NCBI GenBank assembly: GCA_033557675.1
Contig: JAWQRM010000671.1
Span: 1-20,563 of the forward strand
Reading direction: 5' to 3'
Origin: Coptodactyla brooksi
Lineage: Eukaryota; Arthropoda; Insecta; Coleoptera; Scarabaeidae
DNA length: 20,563 nucleotides
The notes beneath the pieces are model-generated. The model was not told the origin of the DNA. It ran no database searches and saw only the letters and a program-made list of their open reading frames with translations. How positions within the stretch are numbered: position 1 is the first letter of the stretch; every line of letters starts with the position of its first letter. Made by a program: the position numbers and the translations under genes. Shown piece by piece: positions 1-6,523 of the stretch.

Positions 1-230
1 TGCTTATAACTCGAGAACTGTTGATTTTAAGAGTGTTGATTAAAACTATCCTTATAGTTTTTACCTACAATTTTATGTAGATTACAAAAATATATTTTGT
101 TACGAAAAGTTGTAAAAAATTAATAATTTTTTAGGTTAAGTACCTCAACCATATGTACAATTTTTACGAAATCCTTATTGTGACCAGATTATATAATAAT
201 TAGCTTGTATTGCAAAACATTGAAATTTAA
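1..230. other. A+T-rich stretch before the Penelope relic; no gene seen
   Basis: No supported coding sequence. The first bases carry the motif ATAACTCGAGAACTGTT, which resembles ATATCTCGAGAACCGTT inside the foldback element near 13229, so the window may begin inside a related dispersed repeat. The right part (about 140-230) probably still belongs to the Penelope-like element upstream of its readable SPILANI motif, but stops and shifts prevent a clear reading. Confidence 0.4.
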
Positions 231-233
231 TAG

Positions 234-663
234 TCCCTTCTTAGTCCCATTTTAGCTAACATATCGTTAGACTATTTACTTAAGAAAGTTTTACCTTCAC
301 TACCGATACAACCGGGTTTCATTAAAAAAAATTGTAAATGAAGATTACATTGAAGTCACATTGAATGTATTCAATCAGTTTAATAATCGTATAAAATTTA
401 CTTTAGAAAGAAAAAGTAACAACAAGTGACCATTTTTAGGCGTGCTGATTATCAGAAGTACTGGTGATATCATCACTGCTGATTGGTACCAAAACCCTAC
501 CTCCGGTAAATATTTGAACTATTTTTCAAACCATCGGTTAATTCAAAAGTTAAACATTGTCATTCAGATGAAAAATAGAATTCTAAAATTATCAACTAGT
601 GATTTTCATGATCAACAATTAAAGAAATTATACAATGAAGATACCACTTATGGAATAAACTGA
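234..663 (+). pseudogene. Penelope-like element reverse transcriptase, broken fragment
   Basis: This is a remnant of the reverse transcriptase of a Penelope-like retroelement, the enzyme that copies element RNA into DNA at the insertion site. What is seen: a first segment (234 to about 330) reads LLSPILANISLDYLL, matching the family's SPxLAN region. After a frameshift, a second segment (331-663) reads FNQFNNRIKFTLE, then a TGA stop at 427-429, then PFLGVLI, DWYQNPTSGKYLNYFSNH and a short run ending in LKLS..DFH, which is the thumb region typical of the family. The YVDD catalytic box expected between the two segments is absent: the reading goes from GFIKK straight to VNEDYIEV. The piece is therefore catalytically dead. 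It ends shortly before the transposon insertion at 751, and the C-terminal part of what looks like the same element resumes at about 1590. The family assignment rests on remembered motif patterns, not a search. Confidence 0.78.
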
Positions 664-750
664 TCTTTGGCGATATTTGAGAAAATTGTGGAAAATGTTC
701 GGAGAGGTCGATTTTTATTCTGATTTATCTTTTGAATAAAAATTTCAATA

Positions 751-1565
751 TACAGAGTGATCCACGTATTAACAGTAATAGGTAGGTCATTTTCTAAATG
801 GAACACCATGTATATTTTTGTGTTTTTGGATTCTACTTGAGCATCTGATTTCAACAATCTACAACACAGAGATTAAGTCATAAACGTAATGGTTTCAAAG
901 AGGTTTAATTAAAACACAAAAGTGTAGGGAAAATGAACAGTTTTGGAACAACAAATATTTTTCTACAGCGCTACTCGTTATTTGCTTTAGCGTATTAAAT
1001 TTTCAACTGTTCTCCATTGGCTTCTGGACAAAAACATAGTCTGTAGTAAAATGCCTGTCCAACTTTCTCTAAAACTTGAGGTAAAATATTGTCTATTTCT
1101 GTGCGTATTCTATCTTTGAGGTTCTCAACGTTGCTTGGTTTTGGTGCACACACTACGCTCTTGAGGTAACTCCACAGAAAGAAATTTAAAATGTTAAGGC
1201 CTGGTGATCTGGCTGGCCACTCAAAGGTACCTCTGCATCCAGTTCATCTATTTCTAAAGATTTCGTTATTATTATATGATTGCCGATAACCACTACCAAA
1301 ACATTTACTTTTTCAGGATATTGGGTATGTGTCTCACACGCATCCACTGAGGATTCTATTCTGACCTATACCTACAGTTCTGCCGATTTACTTCCCCATT
1401 CAACGTAAAAGTTGGCTCGTCAGAAAACAGAATATTCTGAAGGGCTACTTCATTTCTGTCCAGCTTCTGCATCATTTATTCGTAGAACTGCAGTCTACGG
1501 TTTGGGCCATCTTCTGTTAGTTCCTGGGTAAACATCGATTTGAAAGTGGGATTCCTTTTTAATCA
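751..1565 (-). pseudogene. Mariner/IS630-type transposase relic (insect HTH-DDE family)
   Basis: This is a decayed cut-and-paste transposase on the minus strand. Readable coding runs from about 1560 down to a stop at 995-997. In coding order it shows QELTEDGPNRR, then ILFSDEPTFTLNGEVNRQN with the first catalytic aspartate (codon 1419-1421), then RYRSE, NPQWMR and, after a frameshift, PEKVNVLVVVIGNHII. A gap follows that has swallowed the second aspartate (the HDGAPxH region), then EWPARSPGLNILNFFLWSYL and a clean run to LCFCPEANGEQLKI. The third catalytic aspartate of the PLDFF motif is Asn here (codon 1184-1186). Several stops occur, so the gene is dead. The 3' end of the element is probably at 751: TACAGAGTGATCCAC follows a TA dinucleotide and resembles the TACAGGGTGTC termini elsewhere in the window. 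The 5' end and its inverted repeat were not found, so the copy is probably truncated there. Confidence 0.85.
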
Positions 1566-1584
1566 TTTAATAAGTCCAAGTACA

Positions 1585-1616
1585 ATTCTTGTCAAAAAAC
1601 ATTCTTGTCAAAAAAC
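1585..1616. repeat. 16-bp perfect tandem duplication
   Basis: The 16-mer ATTCTTGTCAAAAAAC occurs twice back to back (1585-1600 and 1601-1616). It lies at the junction between the mariner-type relic and the resumed Penelope-like coding sequence. It may be replication slippage or a scar of insertion or repair. Confidence 0.9.
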
Positions 1617-2204
1617 AATATTTGACAATAGAGTAGTTACAGATATGTCAGCCCCTCCACAACAAATTATCTACAGAAAATTTCCATTCATTCCTAGTGT
1701 TTCGTCCAAGATCTCTAAACTTTTCAATCTGGATGGTTTGAAAATAACATGTTACAATTTGTCGCTGGTCGATTGCTTTTTCACCAAAATTAAACAGAAA
1801 ACTCCCATAGACAAGATGTCGTGGGTGGTTTATTGTACACAGTGTGAGGATTGTGATGACAATTTTGTTGGCCAAACAAAAAGTTGGTTAGGTAGTAGAG
1901 TTAAACAACATCAATTATACATTATTAATATGCAGCCAACTAGTGCTTTGTCTCAACACGTTCTCCAGAATAATCATAAAATGAAGTTTGATATTGCCAA
2001 AATTCTCTTTAAAAAAGATAATTTAAGAGATAGATTTTCTTTCAAATGATAGGTATAAAAACTATCCCGTTAACCATGAATGGGCGATCAGACGTGAACG
2101 ACCTCAACAATATTTATATCTATTTACTCAACTTAAATAATCATAATAATATTCAGTTTATTAGTAGTGAAGAGATAGGAAGTCTGAGTAAGCTGACCTT
2201 CTAA
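1590..2204 (+). pseudogene. Penelope-like element C-terminal GIY-YIG endonuclease, frameshifted
   Basis: This is the C-terminal part of a Penelope-like retroelement polyprotein, the linker and GIY-YIG endonuclease that nicks target DNA. An uninterrupted frame runs from an in-frame ATG at 1540 to 2049. The first ~15-20 residues come from flanking DNA and family-like sequence begins near 1590. Seen in order: FPFIPSVSSKISKLF (the linker motif before the nuclease); a ...CFFTKIKQKTP stretch; WVVYCTQCEDC, where VVY replaces the first GIY tripeptide (1825-1833) next to a CxxCxxC cluster; NFVGQTKSWLGSRVKQH, where FVG replaces YIG (1864-1872) and the catalytic Arg is kept (1897-1899); and ALSQHVLQNNH. 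After a frameshift near 2050 the frame 2076-2204 gives NGRSDVNDLNNIYIYLL, matching the family's INKRTD..LSNIY tail. The natural stop is TAA at 2202. This is probably the downstream half of the element whose reverse transcriptase lies at 234-663. Confidence 0.82.
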
Positions 2205-2256
2205 TAATTGTTTTTTAAAAATAAATTTTTTTTTATTTTAAATTTTAAATAATTCC
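2205..2256. other. A+T spacer between Penelope-like and piggyBac relics
   Basis: The stretch is nearly pure A/T. It is possibly the A/T-rich 3' untranslated end of the Penelope-like element. The piggyBac homology starts abruptly after it. Confidence 0.4.
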
Positions 2257-2828
2257 AGATTGGAATAAGAACGTTCTGTACAAGAGAAGACTATTTCTAT
2301 AAGAATTGGGCAAGCTGTTGGTAACTCTCTACGTGATGTCAAGAAAACATAAACCTCGTACTCAACAAACTACAGCCGTAATAATCAAAATTCAAGATCA
2401 ACGTGGCGCAGTAGCAGTGCCATCTACATCTCGTACAATCAGGAAAAATAAAAGAGCATGATGTAATATGTGTCCGTCAAAATGTGACAATAAAACAAGT
2501 ATAACATATCGTAAGTGCAATAAATATTTGTGTAAGGTTCATGTGGTGTATTATTGTCATCAGTGTAAAGATTAGGCAATAATTGGATGCACCTCAGAAT
2601 TTCTTTGATGCTCTCTTGTTTTTAGGTTTAGTGTTTGTAATATTTTGTATTACAATATATTTTACTTCTGTTAGTAATAAGTTTTTCATCGTTGTCTGCG
2701 TTTATGTACTGTAATGAAATCACAATATATTAATTTCGAGCTAATCTTGACAATCTTCCTGTACCTGCATACATTGTATTACTATGATCCTAAGGACTAC
2801 AAGTGTATAGTAAAGGAGAACCGCAGAA
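2257..2828 (+). pseudogene. piggyBac transposase C-terminus and 3' end, 5'-truncated (copy 1)
   Basis: This is a 3' fragment of a piggyBac-type transposon. One frame (2258-2575) reads through the end of the transposase with only two stops: DWNKNVLYKRRLFL, stop, ELGKLLVTLYVMSRKH, a variable linker, stop, then the cysteine-rich C-terminal domain CNMCPSKCDNKTSIT, RKCNKYLCKVHVV and YCHQC. In piggyBac proteins this domain is a zinc-binding, cross-brace-like module that recognises the element ends. One Cys is replaced by Tyr (ITYRKC). After the TAG at 2573 about 250 bp of 3' untranslated sequence matches the other two copies and ends GGACTACAAGTGTATAG...CGCAGAATTAA, that is, the element terminus next to a TTAA at 2829-2832. 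The 5' part of the element is missing. Confidence 0.85.
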
Positions 2829-2999
2829 TTAAACGTTTAAAAACTATATCTCATTCATCTCACCTTCTTATTTCTTCCCTCCTTTCTTTTACTTGTCTAC
2901 CAATTATAATTTTTAGAGGTCACTACCCCTGCGGCATCTTCCATATATCGTCTGACAATCATCGGTCTCTTGTAACAGCTACCGTATTTTCGTCGCTCG
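2829..2999. other. Flanking DNA between piggyBac end and G+C island; no gene
   Basis: The stretch begins with the TTAA target tetranucleotide (2829-2832) of piggyBac copy 1. It continues as ordinary pyrimidine-rich DNA including CAATTATAATTTTTAG. An open frame crosses the boundary (2714-3013) but its first half lies in the transposon 3' untranslated region, so it was not called as a gene. Confidence 0.5.
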
Positions 3000-3720
3000 G
3001 CCTTCTTATCTAATCGAATTGTCGCGCTCGTCCAGGAGGTTCATTTTTCGTCTTCGACGACGCGCATAAATTAACCGAATTTAGAGACGTCGCGCCCACT
3101 CCATTTACCTTGCTTCGCCTCCAGAGGACAGAAGTGGCCGATCCGGTGGTCCGTGACGGCGACCGACTTGATTAAATTATTTCCTTGGCGCGATCTGTAC
3201 GGGACGTCCGCCGAACGTCAAATTAATTACTATGCCAAACTCTGGAAGGACTTATCGCTACATCTAATATTCATATAACTAGTGCAATTATCACCAGACA
3301 AGAAATCCATCTTTCCAAGGTAAAAAGTAAAAGCCTTGACCATGTGGCGTGAAGTACGCAGCTTGATGTTCAACCATCGGAAAAAAAAGGACTAAAACCT
3401 TTAAGTCTCCTAAAACCTTCCTGTTCGCTGACCGTCGGTCGGCAAGAGAAGAAGCAAATAACAAGAGAGTCCAAACGGACTATTTCGTGGCAAGGTGGCT
3501 CTGGAGAGAGATGCACCTGCCTCACCCGTGACGATGGGGCCGTTATTACCGTGCTCGAGACTCATTAATTAGGCACGTATCAGCGTGGAGATCTAAATAC
3601 GAAAATAAGGAGCCTCCTCTGATGTCACCGTTGGGCCAAGGGTCCTGCTGCCGCTACAAAGAAAACTCAGCGGAAACGCAAGGCAATAGACAATGCGTGT
3701 CGATTGAAAAAAAGATATTG
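3000..3720. other. G+C- and CpG-richer island without recognisable gene
   Basis: Base composition changes clearly here: many CpG dinucleotides (for example GACGACGCGCATAAATTAAC and GACGTCGCGCCC) in an otherwise A+T-rich window. No long frame, tRNA or rRNA signature was seen. It is bounded on both sides by piggyBac 3' ends that face inward (copy 1 ending at 2828, copy 3 starting at 3804). It may be older host sequence such as regulatory or intronic DNA. Confidence 0.55.
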
Positions 3721-4054
3721 GATAAGTAATTAAGAATTTTTGATTTAATGACAATTATAGGAAGCAAGAAATAAAATGGTAATATGACTGTATTTTTATA
3801 ATTCTTAGTTTTACTAAACACTTGTAGTCCTTCGGGTCATAGTGACCTGATGTATCCAGGTACAGGAGGATTGTCAAGAATACCTCGAAATTAATATATT
3901 GTGATTTTAATACATTACGTAAACGCAAACAACAATGATAAGCAATCTTATTACTAACAAAAGTAAAATGTATTATAATAAAAAATATTACAAACGCTAA
4001 ATCTAAAAACAAGAGAGAATATAAAATAAATTCTGATGTGCATCCAGTTACTGC

Positions 4055-4545
4055 CTAGTCTTTACACTAATGACAATAGTACACTACATGCACATTACAC
4101 AAATATATATTACCCTTACAACATGTCATACTTATTTTATTGTCACATTTTTATGGGCATATATTACATAGTGCTCCTTTATTTTGATTGATTGCACTAT
4201 ATGTAGATGGCATCGCTCCTTCGCCACGTTGATCTTGAATTTTCTTTATTATGGCAGTAGTTTGCTGAGTACGAAGTATATGTTCTCTTGACATCATATA
4301 TGGAGTTACCATCAGTTTGCCCAATTCTTCTAGAAATAATCTTATTCTGTGCAAAACGTACTTATTCCAATCTTGATTTATTTTGTCTCCATAACACAAA
4401 TGCATTATAAGCACTAACATCAAGTATATTGTAGCACAAAATAATACGCCATGGATTATGCTCATGAGAATAACGTTTTTACCGTTCCTAACATTGTAAG
4501 GTTTCTTTTGGGGAGCAGTTCATCACCTACTTTTTTGACATGAAA
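4055..4545 (-). pseudogene. piggyBac transposase C-terminal remnant (copy 3)
   Basis: This is the coding part left in the internally deleted element. On the minus strand one frame gives DELLPKRNLTMLGTVK, which fits the strand of the piggyBac DDE domain that follows the second catalytic Asp. It is broken after KTLFS. A later open stretch (4465-4151) contains INQDWNKYVLHR, RLFLEELGK and VTPYMMSREH, then CNICP followed by a stop and CDNKISMTCCKGN, YLCNVHVVYYCH and a terminal TAG at 4055-4057. In the shifted frame the sequence just before it reads ILCYNILDVSAYNAFVLW, the expected family segment, so a frameshift lies between NAFVLW and DKINQDWN. None of the three catalytic aspartates is recoverable in one frame. 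This is not a functional protein. Confidence 0.8.
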
Positions 4546-4557
4546 GAAACACTTCAT

Positions 4558-4582
4558 GATAGAAATCACTGTGATTTCTATC
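4558..4582. repeat. Perfect 12-bp palindrome in piggyBac copy 3
   Basis: GATAGAAATCAC, a single T, then its exact reverse complement GTGATTTCTATC. It sits near the internal deletion junction of the element, just upstream of the remaining coding sequence. It was not seen in the other copies, whose corresponding region is missing or diverged. Confidence 0.9.
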
Positions 4583-4629
4583 ACAGCGTCAGTGCGCTGT
4601 CAGCATTCCCTGTTTATATGATATATTAG

Positions 4630-4668
4630 TATGCACGCACATACATGCCCAGACATGCACAGGCTTAC
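4630..4668 (-). repeat. 10-bp-period leader repeat of piggyBac copy 3
   Basis: On the minus strand the decamers CCTGTGCATG, TCTGGGCATG and TATGTGCGTG follow one another. This is the counterpart of the cleaner array at 15031-15070 in the other full copy. Its conservation suggests it belonged to the ancestral element, upstream of the promoter. Its role, such as transposase or activator binding, is only inferred. Confidence 0.65.
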
Positions 4669-4759
4669 ATATTCGACCAGTATAAATGCATAACCTTGTT
4701 GATTGCCATATAGTTACAATACACTCATAGTATTCATATAAATAAGGGCGTTAAACTCT

Positions 4760-4948
4760 CTATTGTTATGACCGAAGGGACTACCTAATCTGCCAGGTAG
4801 GTTGCATTTGAATTGAATTTTCAATTCAAAAATTCATTTTAAAAGTTTGTAAGTTACACGAAAGAAAACAAATTGTCTTTTAAACTATTTGAGCGGCCCA
4901 TCATAAACTTCCTCGGAGCGTAGGTAGTCCATTCGGTCGTAACAATAG
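4760..4948. mobile_element. 189-bp MITE-like element inserted in piggyBac copy 3
   Basis: The ends are inverted repeats of about 28 bp: CTATTGTTATGACCGAAGGG then ACTACCTA at the left, and the reverse complement of CTATTGTTACGACCGAATGG then ACTACCTA at the right, with two differences. The TA inside each end (CTATTG / CAATAG) could be a TA target duplication, suggesting a Tc1/mariner-type non-autonomous element. The interior is A+T-rich, has a small hairpin (TTTGAATTGA ATTT TCAATTCAAA) and no coding capacity. It interrupts the 5' leader of the piggyBac copy, so it is younger than that insertion. Confidence 0.75.
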
Positions 4949-5188
4949 GGAAACCTTTTTGGGGAAATACAACTGATCCTTTAACCAATAAAACTGAAAC
5001 CAGGCAGATAGATCGTCCAGATAGGTTTAACCCATAATTTCTTGTAAAAACTGTTTGGCAATATTATACTTTAGGCACCAGCAAACAAAGTCATAAAATC
5101 TGAGAAACAAATAATGAAAGATGACAAAGTTACAGAATCTAAAAATCCGTATCTGGTCATATTGACACGAGCAGCACAACAGGGTTAA

Positions 5189-6072
5189 TAAAATCTGTTT
5201 TAAAACCCATAAAAATTAGCAGAAGAAAATCTATCTTTCAGGGTATGTGGTTTTATTATGCCACCAAAATCAACAAAACCGTTAAGAGACAACTAAAGTT
5301 GTAAGTTTAAAACTTTCGGCTTCGTAACAAAGTTAAACAATTGTCACATATTTGGCCGACCAAGTTGGCATCATTAAGAGCGACTTATGATGCAATTTAT
5401 TCCAAGAAAGTAAAGCCTTGCTTCTTGATTGCTTTGTAGGTAGGGAAATGCTTAATTGCGTTCCTATTGGTTGTGTTACAGCAACTAAGAAGTTAGGCAT
5501 TGTTATAGTATCAATACCACGGCAAGTCAGAAGTCTGCCCTTAATCGCTCCTGACGATACTATCTTGGTTAGCGAAACGTGCGGCGAGCAGCTATTTTCC
5601 AACCGTACTGAAGTGGTGACAGTTGTTCACCTTTATTAAAAGAACAAAATCGCCCTTGATTTATGATTTCACAAACTGACCTTGTGTTTTCAACAGCACA
5701 AATTTTTTTTGTTCTATATAATAAAATTCTAATAGGACTTGTACTTTTGCATGTTACGTAGATTATGAACAACTTTTCGGCAAGATGTTGGGTTGATATT
5801 CGTCTAAAGATACGTAAATCATATAAAAATTAAAAAAAAAATACTCTATTGGTATTTATCAAATTTATAATACTTTCCTTGTCATCTATGGTTGTCCTGG
5901 TATTCATCCTTATGTGCTGGTTTAGGAAAGGTTCGATTTTCGGGCAAGTTTGAAAATACGACGCTGTACGGACGCATGCATCTCTCTTCGTTTATGACTC
6001 TAATTTCGTTTACGACTTTAGTTTATTACTTTTTTGGCTTGTACTAACATCCTTATAGCAATTGAGTTCTAA
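5189..6072. other. Unassigned stretch; two overlapping open frames of unknown meaning
   Basis: No element or host gene was recognised. Between about 5330 and 5640 both strands are open for 73-89 codons (minus 5602-5333, plus 5418-5639) in sequence of more balanced composition than its surroundings. Neither translation resembles a family I know, and no splice or promoter context supports either. It could be a fossil exon or an unclassified repeat. From 5700 to 6070 the DNA is plain A+T-rich. Confidence 0.35.
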
Positions 6073-6134
6073 TGAGGGAGAAGGGGTCCATTGACTCCTT
6101 CATTTTTCTAATGGAAATTGGGTATATATTATGT

Positions 6135-6186
6135 TATATTATAAATTAACTTATATATTATAACTTGTATATTATAAATTAACTTA
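6135..6186. repeat. 19-bp direct repeat, two copies
   Basis: TATATTATAAATTAACTTA occurs at 6135-6153 and again at 6168-6186 (33-bp period), inside the palindromic element. It is probably a slippage duplication. Confidence 0.85.
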
Positions 6187-6226
6187 ATTTTCTATTTTAT
6201 TGTATTTTTCACTTATTCACTTATTT

Positions 6227-6272
6227 CCTCTTAAAAATTAGAAAGTTAATGAAGTTTCTAATTTTTAAGAGG
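6227..6272. repeat. Perfect 18-bp hairpin
   Basis: Arms CCTCTTAAAAATTAGAAA (6227-6244) and TTTCTAATTTTTAAGAGG (6255-6272) are exact reverse complements around a 10-base loop. It is not followed by a T-run and the context is eukaryotic, so it is not a bacterial terminator. It is best explained as the core of the foldback element. Confidence 0.92.
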
Positions 6273-6367
6273 TGCATTGGACCCTTGAAAACTTACCCAC
6301 TCCCTCTCCACTGAATGTCCCTTAGGGAACCTAGAACATTTTTTGAGTGAAAGAAGAAGAGACGCCG

Positions 6368-6523
6368 GGAGAGTTAGGGTTGATGAAGCAATTTGTCAAA
6401 ATCTTACCGAAAGAAGCTCAATCTTTTACATACATCTATGATACATTTTCAGCGTTATCAACCAAACTAAAAGAGAATTGGACTACATTTGGACTATTTT
6501 CCTTAAAATCTGGGTGCCGTTAA
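6368..6523 (+). pseudogene. Possible fossil of a repeat-associated arthropod protein
   Basis: One frame reads ELGLMKQFVKILPKEAQSF, then TYIYDTFSALS and TKLKENW before a TAA at 6521-6523. The pattern LGLMKxFVKxLxK...FxYixxxFxxLSxxKLKE recurs, to my recollection, in uncharacterised multi-copy arthropod proteins found near repeats. It is given here as pattern memory only. The fragment is about 50 residues, its canonical continuation is not visible after KENW, and it has no start context, so it would be a decayed piece. No function is claimed. It may be a chance frame. Confidence 0.4.

Larger units (their letters stand above)
3804..5184 (-). mobile_element. piggyBac element, internally deleted (copy 3)
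   Basis: This is a second piggyBac-type element in reverse orientation, related to the copies at 2257-2828 and 14675-16747. Its 5' end lies at 5184 next to TTAA (5185-5188). Read on the minus strand it starts CCCTGTTGTGCTGCTCG and a degenerate GTCAATATGAC palindrome, matching the start of the 14675 copy. It continues with the shared 5' leader, including the 10-bp-period repeat (4630-4668) and an ATATAAA box. It then jumps near 4600 directly to the late transposase coding region, so most of the gene is deleted. The 3' untranslated region is kept down to GGACTACAAGTGTTTAG, but the last dozen bases and a TTAA were not recognised, so the left boundary is approximate. A 189-bp inverted-repeat insertion sits at 4760-4948. 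Confidence 0.82.
6073..6312. repeat. Imperfect palindromic (foldback) element
   Basis: The left flank GAGGGAGAAGGGGTCCATTG and the right flank, read in reverse complement (GAGGGAGTGGGTAAG...AAGGGTCCAATG), form an imperfect inverted repeat. It encloses A+T-rich sequence and a perfect 18-bp hairpin (6227-6272). The arrangement suggests a small foldback or MITE-like element. No clear target duplication was found, so boundaries are approximate. Confidence 0.5.

Noticed and set aside
648..857. 69-codon minus-strand frame
   Set aside because: It lies across the 3' untranslated end of the mariner-type relic and its flank, and shows no motif.
1648..1875. 75-codon minus-strand frame
   Set aside because: It is antisense to the clear GIY-YIG coding region on the plus strand.
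2714..3013. 99-codon plus-strand frame
   Set aside because: It begins in the conserved 3' untranslated region of piggyBac copy 1 and runs across the element boundary. No family resemblance.
3755..4012. 85-codon minus-strand frame
   Set aside because: It is the same 3' untranslated piggyBac sequence read in copy 3. Its translation parallels the one at 2714, which reflects shared DNA rather than protein conservation.
2257..5184. Composite transposon carrying the G+C island between two piggyBac copies
   Set aside because: Copy 1 lacks its 5' end and the intervening ends are both 3' ends facing inward, so no pair of usable outer termini exists.
5333..5639. Both strands open for 73-89 codons
   Set aside because: No recognisable domain on either strand and no splice or promoter support. 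Kept only as an unassigned stretch.
6227..6272. Rho-independent terminator
   Set aside because: A perfect stem, but there is no T-run, no adjacent gene, and the surroundings are eukaryotic.
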